A stretch of 26,139 bases of DNA from Vulcanimicrobiota bacterium (GTDB taxonomy: Bacteria; Vulcanimicrobiota; Vulcanimicrobiia; Vulcanimicrobiales; Vulcanimicrobiaceae): contig JACRUB010000086.1 of assembly GCA_014305015.1 (NCBI GenBank), positions 4,481-30,619 of the forward strand, in the 5' to 3' direction. The notes beneath the pieces were generated by a model that was given only the letters and a program-made list of their open reading frames with translations, was not told where the DNA came from and did no database searches. Of this stretch, positions 8,498 through 16,468 are shown one piece after another. Position 1 is the first letter of the stretch. The number at the start of each line of letters is the position of its first letter. Both the position numbers and the translations under genes were made by a program.

Positions 8498-9973
8498 TTA
8501 CGGAGAGTTACCAGCGGCGACCTGCGACTGCGGGGCGATTCTCGCAAGAGCCCTTCCCATGCGCCCAAGTCCCTCGGCGGCGACCTCCGGAGTGAGGTGT
8601 CCAAAAGAGACCCGGATCGCCGGCGGCCCCGAACGTGTGGGATAGAACGGCTCCGCCGGCATCACCAGCACCCCCTCGCGCGCACACTCATCGAAGGCGG
8701 CCTGAGTGGAGATCCGGCTGGGCAGATTGAGCCAGACATTCGTCCCGGCCGCCGGCGCCCGAAGGTCGCTCCAAGGGACGACCGCGGCGAGCACCTCCAT
8801 AAAGGCGTCCCGCCGTTCGCGGTAGAGCGCCCGGGAAGAACGGATATGCCGCGCGTAGGCTGGTGAGGTCATGAAGCGCCACAATGCCCGCTGGGTGAGC
8901 GTCGAGGTAAAGACGTCTGCCCGGACTTTTGCAAGCTCGAGCGCATCCGCAAGCGCGCCCTTGCAGTAGAGATAGCCGATACGCAGCGCCGGAAAAATAG
9001 ATTTAGAAAGCGATTCCATCACGATGACGCGGCCGTCCGTATCGAACGCGGCGAGCGGTGGTGGAGCGGTCGCATCGTAGGTGAATTGCCAGCCCGTCTG
9101 ATCTTCTAAAACGACCACATCGTACCGGCGTGCGAGAGCGACAATCTGTTTTGCACGGCGCTGCGGCAAAACGGCTCCGGTTGGGTTTTGCGCGATTGGA
9201 TTTAGATAGAACAAGCGTGGCCGGTATTCGGAGAAGACGCGCTCGACGTCGTCAACGCGCACGCCGTCGAGATCGCTTTGCACTTCTACATACGTGACCC
9301 CCCGCGCATCGAACACCCCGAGCGTTCCCGCATACGTGGGGCTCTCGGCCGCAACGACGCTGCGCACTTCGAGCAGAACGCTCGCGACAAGATCGGCCGC
9401 TTGCTGCGCCCCCGAGCAGACTACAATATCGCTTGCGCGCGCCGCGACGCCGCGCGATTGCAGCAGCCCCGCAAGGGTTTCGCACAACTCGCGATCGCCC
9501 GAACTCGAACGATACTGCATAGACTCCGGCGGATCGTCGAGCAACGTGCGATGCATAGCTCGCCCAAAATCTTGCAAGGGAAATGTTTCGGGCGCTGGAT
9601 GTCCGGTCGCGAGTGTAATCGCACCTGGGGCAGTGGCCCGCGTAAGTTGTTCGAGCACGCCTTCCATACGCTCGGCGCGCGCAAAGCGGCCGACGTCCGG
9701 CTCCCATCTTCGCGCGAACGCGGCCGGCTCGGCGGGCACAACACTAACGAAAGTGCCCTTGCCGACACGTGAGGTCACGCGTCCACGCGCTGCAAGCAAA
9801 TCGTAAGCTTGCGACACCGTCACCAGCGCGCAATCGAGTTGTGCTGCTAAATCTCGCATCGCGGGAAGACGGTCTCCCGGGCGCAAGCGTTCCGATTCGA
9901 TAGCCTCAACAAGTTGATCGGCGATCTGCACGTAGAGCGGACGCCGGTCATTCGGATCGAGGCGCAGGTCCAT
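8498..9973 (-). CDS. MocR-type transcriptional regulator (GntR HTH + class I aminotransferase domain)
   Basis: A 491-residue PLP-dependent regulator or aminotransferase. The N-terminal winged helix of the GntR family occupies residues about 10-78 (PLYVQIADQL, RLPAMRDLA, VTVSQAYDLL, GRGTF-like end). The fold type I aminotransferase domain follows, with NPTG at 263-266, the PLP-binding lysine K324 in ESLSKSIFP, and a C-terminal substrate-carboxylate arginine in IRVSFG. The segment that usually reads EDDPYG or similar reads EDQTGW (290-295), so the PLP-contacting tyrosine is missing. MocR proteins usually sit divergent to a target gene; this one starts 2 nt after the response regulator stop in the same direction, so its target is not evident. 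It could also act mainly as an aminotransferase. Confidence 0.87.
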   Translation of the reverse strand: MDLRLDPNDRRPLYVQIADQLVEAIESERLRPGDRLPAMRDLAAQLDCALVTVSQAYDLLAARGRVTSRVGKGTFVSVVPAEPAAFARRWEPDVGRFARAERMEGVLEQLTRATAPGAITLATGHPAPETFPLQDFGRAMHRTLLDDPPESMQYRSSSGDRELCETLAGLLQSRGVAARASDIVVCSGAQQAADLVASVLLEVRSVVAAESPTYAGTLGVFDARGVTYVEVQSDLDGVRVDDVERVFSEYRPRLFYLNPIAQNPTGAVLPQRRAKQIVALARRYDVVVLEDQTGWQFTYDATAPPPLAAFDTDGRVIVMESLSKSIFPALRIGYLYCKGALADALELAKVRADVFTSTLTQRALWRFMTSPAYARHIRSSRALYRERRDAFMEVLAAVVPWSDLRAPAAGTNVWLNLPSRISTQAAFDECAREGVLVMPAEPFYPTRSGPPAIRVSFGHLTPEVAAEGLGRMGRALARIAPQSQVAAGNSP

Positions 9974-9975
9974 GC

Positions 9976-10671
9976 CTACGGTTTTTGGTCGAGCCGGTAC
10001 CCGATACCGCGAACGCTAGCAATCTCCACCGGCGCGCCGACTTCTGAAAGTTTCTTGCGCAGTGCGGCGATGTGGACGTCGACAACGCGCGTCGGAACGC
10101 CCGACACATCGTTCCAAACATGCTCGAGAATTTGCGCGCGTGTCAGAAGCCGGCCCTCGGCTTCTCCTAAATACCACAGCAAACGAAACTCTAGCGCGGT
10201 CAGCGTGACGTTCGTATCGCCATGGTTGAGCGTATGGAAATCTCGGACGAGTTTTGCGGTTCCGATTTGCAGAACGCCTTCGCCCACTGCCTTAGCCGTA
10301 TATTTTTCGCGCCGCCGTAAGAACGAAGCAACTCGGGCCACCAATTCATTTCCGGAAAACGGTTTGGTGATGTAGTCGTCGGCGCCGAGACCTAAACCGA
10401 GCAGCACGTCTTGCTCGCGCGAGTGACCGCTGACCATCAAGATAAATGCGTTGCGCGAAGTTGCAATCGAGGTACACACGTCCAGGCCCGAGATATCGGG
10501 TAGGCCTACATCCAGAACGACCACATCCGGACTCCAAGTATCCGCGAGCTCGAGCCCTTCGGCACCCGTCGAGCAGACCTTGACTTCATAATCGGCGCGC
10601 TCGAGCACGGTTTGTTCGAGCTTTGCGACATCTTCGTCGTCCTCAATTACAAGAATCCGGGCTTTGGCCAC
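9976..10671 (-). CDS. OmpR/PhoB-family response regulator
   Basis: A 231-residue two-component response regulator. The receiver domain has the acidic pocket D11/D12, phosphoacceptor D54 (VVLDVGLPD), S81 and K103 (ITKPFS). The C-terminal winged-helix domain (about 130-228) includes LTALEFRLLWYL and VVDVHIAALRKKL, the recognition helix, and ends in the usual RGIGYRL. It would bind direct-repeat operators after phosphorylation. No histidine kinase is in the window, so it is an orphan here. The start is GTG at 10671, chosen because GGAG lies 7 nt upstream. It is followed almost immediately by the MocR gene, suggesting a shared message. Confidence 0.93.
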   Translation of the reverse strand: MAKARILVIEDDEDVAKLEQTVLERADYEVKVCSTGAEGLELADTWSPDVVVLDVGLPDISGLDVCTSIATSRNAFILMVSGHSREQDVLLGLGLGADDYITKPFSGNELVARVASFLRRREKYTAKAVGEGVLQIGTAKLVRDFHTLNHGDTNVTLTALEFRLLWYLGEAEGRLLTRAQILEHVWNDVSGVPTRVVDVHIAALRKKLSEVGAPVEIASVRGIGYRLDQKP

Positions 10672-10722
10672 CTTATTGCTCCCTATTTAAAATGCAAACT
10701 TCGCGCGCGGGACCCCTTATCT

Positions 10723-12165
10723 TTATGCTGGGGCGCCGACGTCTTCCCCTTCGGCAAACATCAGGGCGCGGCGGGCCAGGCCTTCATCGACGGCAGCCTG
10801 GGCGACGGCTTTGGCCACCGCATCGACGACCCGCGTATCGAAAACGCTCGGAATAATATACTCCGCGCTGCGCTCTTCGTTGGTTACGATGGATGCAATC
10901 GCATAGGCCGCGGCGATCTTCATTTTCTCGGAAATCGAGCGCGCCCGCGAATCCAGCGCGCCCCGGAATATTCCTGGGAACGCCAGCAGATTGTTCACTT
11001 GATTCGGAAAATCGGACCGGCCGGTGGCCATGACCGCAACATACGGTGCGGCGGCGTCCGGCATAATCTCGGGGGTCGGATTGGCCATTGCGAGCACGAT
11101 CGGATCGCGTGCCATCGTCGCGATATCTTCCGGTTGAAGAACACCCGGAGCTGAAACGCCGATAAACACGTCCGCGCCGCGCAAGACTTCGGAAAGCGAG
11201 CCGCGCCTGTTCTCGCGATTGGTATTCTCAGCTAGCCAACGCCAGTGGGAATTCTCATACCGCTCCTCACGATTGATTGCGCCCGCGCGGTCGACCGGAA
11301 TCACATCGCGCACGCCCGCCCCCAGCAGCATTTTAATGGTTGCCGTTCCGGCCGCGCCGCTGCCGGCGACAACAACGGTTAAGTCTTCAATGCGCTTGTT
11401 AACGACTTGCGCCGCATTGATGAGGGCCGCGAGAATCACGACGGCCGTACCGTGCTGGTCATCATGCATGACCGGAATATCGAGCGCCTCAACGAGGCGC
11501 CGTTCGACTTCAAAGCAACGCGGGGCCGAGATATCTTCAAGATTGATGCCGCCGAAGACCGGCGCGATGCGAATGACGGTTTCAACAATCTCATCGACGT
11601 CTTTGGTATCGAGGCAAATCGGAAACGCATCGATATTGGCAAACTGTTTGAAGAGCATCGCTTTGCCTTCCATGACGGGGAGGGCACCAAGCGGCCCAAT
11701 GTCGCCAAGACCAAGGACGGCCGTCCCGTCGGAGACAACCGCGACGCAGTTCCGCTTGATCGTGAGCTGAAAGGCCTTGCTCGGGTCTGCGGCAATCGCC
11801 ATTGAAACGCGCGCAACGCCGGGAGTGTATACGGTTGAAAGGTCTTGTCGCGTTTTGACCGGGATCTTCGGCTCGATTCGTATCTTGCCGCCGAGATGCG
11901 CGAGAAACGTGCTATCGGAAACGCTGACGATCTTGACCCCGTCAAGACCTTCGACGGCTTTGCGCACAGCTGTGCCGGCTACGTCGGAGGAGACCGTTAC
12001 GGTCACATCACGAACGACGAAGGGGCGCGTGACCGACCGCATGTCCACCGCCCCGATCACACCGCCGGCATCACCTATTGCGGCGGCAAGCGTACTAAAA
12101 GCGCCGGCTTCGTTCGGCATTTCGAGCCGCATGATAAGCGTGAATCCAATTGGTACAGGTGACAT
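10723..12165 (-). CDS. NAD(P)-dependent malic enzyme with N-terminal ACT domain
   Basis: A 480-residue cytosolic enzyme that oxidatively decarboxylates malate to pyruvate. An ACT-type regulatory domain occupies residues about 8-88, a known arrangement in a subset of bacterial malic enzymes and likely to give amino-acid control. The catalytic part shows VYTPGVA (Y113, general acid), K168 in EGKAM, the metal ligands E210/D211 in LEDISAP and D235/D236 in HDDQHGT. The NAD-binding glycine motif GSGAAG is at 268-273, and NPTPEI and NQVNN segments close the active site. Length is typical for the ACT-fused small bacterial form. Cofactor preference is not decidable by eye. It lies 29 nt after TldE; a 51-nt gap follows before the response regulator. 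Confidence 0.93.
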   Translation of the reverse strand: MSPVPIGFTLIMRLEMPNEAGAFSTLAAAIGDAGGVIGAVDMRSVTRPFVVRDVTVTVSSDVAGTAVRKAVEGLDGVKIVSVSDSTFLAHLGGKIRIEPKIPVKTRQDLSTVYTPGVARVSMAIAADPSKAFQLTIKRNCVAVVSDGTAVLGLGDIGPLGALPVMEGKAMLFKQFANIDAFPICLDTKDVDEIVETVIRIAPVFGGINLEDISAPRCFEVERRLVEALDIPVMHDDQHGTAVVILAALINAAQVVNKRIEDLTVVVAGSGAAGTATIKMLLGAGVRDVIPVDRAGAINREERYENSHWRWLAENTNRENRRGSLSEVLRGADVFIGVSAPGVLQPEDIATMARDPIVLAMANPTPEIMPDAAAPYVAVMATGRSDFPNQVNNLLAFPGIFRGALDSRARSISEKMKIAAAYAIASIVTNEERSAEYIIPSVFDTRVVDAVAKAVAQAAVDEGLARRALMFAEGEDVGAPA

Positions 12166-12194
12166 AAAATCCGGGTTCTCCTAGTTTCCTACAC

Positions 12195-13532
12195 TTAATT
12201 TCCGCTAACGGTCATCTCCGCCACTCGGAATGAGGGCGAAACGATCCCTGAGTCAAACCGCAAGTCGTTTGCAACGCCGTCGATTCCCGACAGCATCTCG
12301 GCAAACGTTCCGGCGATAGTGAATTCTTCAATCGGATAGGCCAGAACGCCATCTTCAATAAAAAAGCCGCGCGCCCCCCGGCTATATGTGCCCGTTGCAT
12401 ATTCTGTTGCGAAGCCGATGGTGTCGAGTACAAGCACGCCGCGTTTGGTTCCCGCGATAATCTCCTCGAGCGGCTTCTCTCCATTTTCCAAATAGAAGTT
12501 GTTCGGTCCGATTCCGCCTCCGGTCGAATTTGCGGTACTGGGCATACCGAGCCGCCGGCCATAATAACTATCCAGTATGAACGATTGCAACACACCCCGA
12601 TCGAACACCACGGTACGGCGCGTCGGAACCCCTTCGCCGTCGAACGGCGATGAGCCGAGGGCACCGCGAAGCCGGCCGTCATCAATGATGGTAGCAAGTG
12701 GGCTACCGATGCGTTCGCCCATGCGGTCCGCCGCCCACGAATTTCCAACCGCGACGTTCGCTCCGGAGAGCGCCGTAAAAATGTCGCCAAGTACGGATGA
12801 GGCGACGTCGCGTTCGAAAATTACAGGAACGCGCATCGTGTTCGGTTTACGCGCGCCGAAGAGTTCGACCGTACGCTTCACCGCTTTGCTCGCGACGTTG
12901 TCGACCGACTCCAGCTCATGCAAGTGGCGGCCGGCTGTTCCATATGCGCCCGTTCTTTTGGCTTCTCCGTCGAGCGCGACGGGACTGACACTGCGGCTTG
13001 CGCGCGTCGTATCATAGCGCCCGGCAAAGCCGTTTGAATTCGCGAGCAGAGTCGTTGTCACCGCGTCGGAAACATGCGCGCCGTTCGAATTCTGAATGCG
13101 CGCGTCCACTTCGCGAATGACTTTCTCGAGGCGGAGCGTTTCATCTAATTTCGCCTGCGGGTCCCATCCTTGGATCTCCGCAGAAAATAGGTCCAGATCT
13201 TCGGTGAGATCGGCCGCCTCGGAGTCCGGCAGGCCTGCATGTTGGTCGTGCGCGACATACTGGGCGCTATCGACGAGACGCTCTAGCGCGTCCCCAAGTT
13301 CCGCGCGCTGGAAATCCGAGGTACTCAGCGATGCACGCCGTCCGTCGACAAAGACGCGGACTTGCATTGACTTGCCTTTGGACTGCTCCACCTTGGTAAT
13401 CGTCGTATCGCGGGCTTCGGCAGAAAACCGGTTGCTGATCGTAATTCCGACTTCGCACTGCGTTGCGCCCGCTTCGAGCGCATCGCTCACCACTTGTTGC
13501 GCAAGTTCTAAGTACTGCGCGTTATCCGACAT
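12195..13532 (-). CDS. tldE: TldE/PmbA-family metalloprotease subunit
   Basis: A 445-residue partner of TldD. TldD/TldE (PmbA) heterodimers are metalloproteases that cleave unfolded or small peptides, known for maturing microcin B17 and degrading CcdA in E. coli. As expected for the E subunit, the sequence has the U62 fold hallmarks (SSPFDGEGVPTRRTVVFDRGVL, SYYGRRLGM, GTYSRGARGFFIEDG near the C-terminus) but no HExxxH motif. The start was taken at ATG 13532, with GGGTGG just upstream, giving an 11-nt overlap with tldD; a GTG at 13541 is also open. The adjacent, overlapping order tldD-tldE fits stoichiometric production of the two subunits. Confidence 0.9.
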   Translation of the reverse strand: MSDNAQYLELAQQVVSDALEAGATQCEVGITISNRFSAEARDTTITKVEQSKGKSMQVRVFVDGRRASLSTSDFQRAELGDALERLVDSAQYVAHDQHAGLPDSEAADLTEDLDLFSAEIQGWDPQAKLDETLRLEKVIREVDARIQNSNGAHVSDAVTTTLLANSNGFAGRYDTTRASRSVSPVALDGEAKRTGAYGTAGRHLHELESVDNVASKAVKRTVELFGARKPNTMRVPVIFERDVASSVLGDIFTALSGANVAVGNSWAADRMGERIGSPLATIIDDGRLRGALGSSPFDGEGVPTRRTVVFDRGVLQSFILDSYYGRRLGMPSTANSTGGGIGPNNFYLENGEKPLEEIIAGTKRGVLVLDTIGFATEYATGTYSRGARGFFIEDGVLAYPIEEFTIAGTFAEMLSGIDGVANDLRFDSGIVSPSFRVAEMTVSGN

Positions 13533-14916
13533 TGGAACCACCCACGGTTACGGTGGAAATTTTCACGGTCGGCATCCCGACTCCGACAGGGACGTACTGG
13601 CCGCCTTTTCCGCACGTATAGTGCCGGTTTGCAAGGCAGCCGTCGTTGCCGACTGCGACCACCTTGGTCATAACGTCCGGACCGTTGCCGACAATCGTTG
13701 CATTGCGAACGGGCGCGGTCACCTTGCCGTCCTCGATAAGATAGCCTTCGGCCACCATGAAGACAAAATCGCCGCGGCTGATCTCCACCTGGCCTCCAGC
13801 AAATGATTTGGCATAAATTCCGCGCTTTGTCGAAGCAATGATTTCCTCGACGGTCGCCTCGCCGTCCGGCATATAGGTGTTGCACATGCGGGGCTGCGGC
13901 AGCACCCGGAACGATTGTCTGCGCCCGTGTCCGTTGGACGTCGTGCCCATGAGCGTCGCATTGAGGTGATCTTGCATGTATCCGCGCAGGATGCCGCGCT
14001 CGACCAGCACGTTATGCGAACCGGGCGTTCCTTCATCATCAACTGAGAGGCTGCCTCGCTCATCCGGTAGGTTGCCGTCGTCGAAAATAGTCACGAGTTC
14101 GCTTGCGACACGCTCGCCTACGCGCCCGCTGTATAAGGAAACACCCTGGCGGTTGAAATCGCTTTCTAGCCCGTGACCGACGGCTTCGTGTAAAAGCACG
14201 CCGCCTCCGCCGGAACCGACAACCATCTCCATCTCACCGGCAGGCGCGGGAATCGCTTCCAGATTGGTCATCGCGATACGCGCTGCTTCGTGCGCAATCG
14301 ATTCCGGCGTGCGGCCGCCGTAAAACGCAATTGACGTCCGGCCGCCGTCGCCAACATAGCCCGAGCCGCGCTCGTTTCCGGATTTCGAGACGGCTTGCAC
14401 GCCGAGCGTAACGAGCGGACGATGATCGTGAACGAAACGCCCGTCACTTGCAGCGATCCACACATCCTGCAGTTCGTCGCTCAGCGTCACGTTAACGGCC
14501 ACGATGCGCGCATCGAAAGCGCGCGCAGCCACGTCGGCGCGCGCGAGCAGTGAGACGTACTCCGATGAATGCGCGTGCGTGTTGCGGTTCGGATCGTAGA
14601 GCGGCGTTACGGCTTGCTGTTTTACGCGCACCGAAACGCTTCCCGCATTTTTCTCGTGCGCGATGAGCGATGCGATTTTTGCGGCACGCTCGAGTGCGTC
14701 GCTCGAGAGATCGTCCGAATGCGCATAGCCGGCAGACTGTCCAACAATGACGCGGACACCGACGCCTTGCGTGATGCCGAAACCGCTTTCGTGAATTCTC
14801 CCGTCCTGCAAGCGAAAAGACGTCGAACGGCGGCGCTCGCAAAAAATGTCGGCGTAGTCGCCGCCGCGCGCGAGCGCGATGGAGAGCAAGCGTTCAAACA
14901 TTTGGAGGTCAAGCAT
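13522..14916 (-). CDS. tldD: TldD-family metalloprotease, catalytic subunit
   Basis: About 464 residues. The zinc motif HEAVGH is at 243-248 when counted from ATG 14916, and the C-terminal ligand cysteine lies in YTCGKGGQ, followed by the conserved PVGVGMP. Other family marks are SGNERGSG near 180, DDEGTPG, RGYMQD and NGHGRR. This is the active subunit of the TldD/TldE peptidase (see the partner gene immediately downstream). The open frame extends to 15033, but that stretch lies within the 3' end of the PBP4 gene and has no family similarity. ATG 14916 gives the normal N-terminus, with GGGAG a somewhat long 13 nt or so upstream. No signal peptide, so cytosolic. Confidence 0.92.
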   Translation of the reverse strand: MLDLQMFERLLSIALARGGDYADIFCERRRSTSFRLQDGRIHESGFGITQGVGVRVIVGQSAGYAHSDDLSSDALERAAKIASLIAHEKNAGSVSVRVKQQAVTPLYDPNRNTHAHSSEYVSLLARADVAARAFDARIVAVNVTLSDELQDVWIAASDGRFVHDHRPLVTLGVQAVSKSGNERGSGYVGDGGRTSIAFYGGRTPESIAHEAARIAMTNLEAIPAPAGEMEMVVGSGGGGVLLHEAVGHGLESDFNRQGVSLYSGRVGERVASELVTIFDDGNLPDERGSLSVDDEGTPGSHNVLVERGILRGYMQDHLNATLMGTTSNGHGRRQSFRVLPQPRMCNTYMPDGEATVEEIIASTKRGIYAKSFAGGQVEISRGDFVFMVAEGYLIEDGKVTAPVRNATIVGNGPDVMTKVVAVGNDGCLANRHYTCGKGGQYVPVGVGMPTVKISTVTVGGSNVG

Positions 14917-14941
14917 GGATGGTGCGGTTTCTCCCGTTCCC

Positions 14942-16468
14942 TTAAAATTCCGCCAAACGGTCGACGGCGCGCGCAATTGCGGCGTCAGCGTCCCACGGAT
15001 TGGCAGCCGTATCGAGCAGGAACGCAAACGCAAGGCGCCCGTGCCGATGGGTGCTCACGTATCCGGCGAGCGCATTTACCCCCGAAAGATGGCCGCTTTT
15101 GGCCCGCACGCGTCCAAGCGCTTTCGCGAAGTGATAATCGTGCAAGGTACCCTCGATTCCGCCGCGCGGCAGCGCGAGATAGAGCTGGTTACCTCCGGGC
15201 GTGAGTTCGGCCCGCGAAAGCAGGCTGCACAACGTGAGCGCCGCGACTCGGTTGGAATCGGAGAGGCCGCTGCCGTCCACCAGATGCAGGCCCGGAATCG
15301 GAACACTCTCGCTGCGTAAATATGCGGCTTCTACGGCGACCCCGCGCGCATCGTCTCCTACACCCTCGACCGCACGCCCGACCGTTCGCAACAATTGCTC
15401 GGCGATATGATTGTTTGATTCAAACAACATTTTGGCAACCACAAAACGCAGCGGCGGCGAGCGGTGATCCCATAACGCGGTCAACCCCTTGGGTGCGATC
15501 CCGGTGCGGCTGGGGCGCCCTGTCTGAATTCGGCGCGCCTCGAGAAACGATTCGAGAACGTTGCCGACGTAATTGGCAATGCGCCTAACGGGAAGATAAT
15601 ACACCGCTTGCCGGCCGCCCGCGGCAATCTGCCCGCGCACTTCAAATTGATTTTCGCGGCCGGTTGGATTGATTGTTATTTGCGTTGCGTAGCCATCCGG
15701 GACGGTCAACACATTTCCAATGAAAGTTACAACCGGATTCGGTGGCTCTAGGTTCACGGTTGCAGGCGCACCGACCGCGGCCGGCCGTATGTGAAACTCA
15801 ATCGTATCTTGGTCGAGCGAAACGCCGCTCGTCGCCGAAGAATACCCGTAGTTCGAATCCGTCGGATCCCAGAGCGGATTGCGTTCGGGACCGGAGAGCG
15901 CGCTTGCATCCACGACGACGCCTCCGCGGATTTGCTTTAAGCCATGCGCGGCCAGCATCTTCACGCCGCCGCGTAAATCGTTTGAAACTAAAATTGGATC
16001 GCCGGAACCGATCAACCATAAGTCGCCGGGTACCGCACCATCTTGGATCTCACCGCTCGAGGCAAACTGCGTGTGGAAGCGATACGCCGATCCCAAGTAT
16101 CGCAGCGCGGCCGATGCAACGATGAGCTTCTGCGATGACGCGGGCACGAGCGCAGCCGACGCGTTATAGGCAAAAGCGGGCGCACCGCTGCCGTCGATGA
16201 CGCACAACCCTGCCCCGCTCAAATACGGGGCGAGTATGCGTGGGATGTCTCGGCGTAGTGAGTTGCGATCTTGCGACGAGAGTGCGGGAGCTCTTGCAAC
16301 GCGAAGGGACGGCGACGCCGCCGTCTGTACCCCACTGGGCGCTGGCGCATGAGCGCATGCGCAAAGCAGCGCTACCAGCAGCGCAGCTACGAAAAAGTTA
16401 CGAACGGGCCGAGAGTTCGTCGATTTTCGCCTGAAGCTTACGATGGTCTTCGCGAAGCGTATCGACAT
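14942..16468 (-). CDS. dacB: PBP4-type D-alanyl-D-alanine carboxypeptidase/endopeptidase
   Basis: A 508-residue S13-family enzyme that trims peptidoglycan stem peptides in the periplasm. All three penicillin-binding motifs are present: SSQK (S111-K114), SNN (351-353) and KSG (457-459). The large insert between the first and second motifs is typical of the DacB/PBP4 class. The N-terminus has a basic stretch, then a hydrophobic core (about 24-37) and the sequence LLCACAH, which could be a poor lipobox or a Sec signal. The only standard start codon in frame before the signal is ATG 16468, so the gene overlaps the aminopeptidase 3' end by 71 nt in another frame. No clear ribosome binding site is visible. 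Confidence 0.9.
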   Translation of the reverse strand: MSIRFAKTIVSFRRKSTNSRPVRNFFVAALLVALLCACAHAPAPSGVQTAASPSLRVARAPALSSQDRNSLRRDIPRILAPYLSGAGLCVIDGSGAPAFAYNASAALVPASSQKLIVASAALRYLGSAYRFHTQFASSGEIQDGAVPGDLWLIGSGDPILVSNDLRGGVKMLAAHGLKQIRGGVVVDASALSGPERNPLWDPTDSNYGYSSATSGVSLDQDTIEFHIRPAAVGAPATVNLEPPNPVVTFIGNVLTVPDGYATQITINPTGRENQFEVRGQIAAGGRQAVYYLPVRRIANYVGNVLESFLEARRIQTGRPSRTGIAPKGLTALWDHRSPPLRFVVAKMLFESNNHIAEQLLRTVGRAVEGVGDDARGVAVEAAYLRSESVPIPGLHLVDGSGLSDSNRVAALTLCSLLSRAELTPGGNQLYLALPRGGIEGTLHDYHFAKALGRVRAKSGHLSGVNALAGYVSTHRHGRLAFAFLLDTAANPWDADAAIARAVDRLAEF

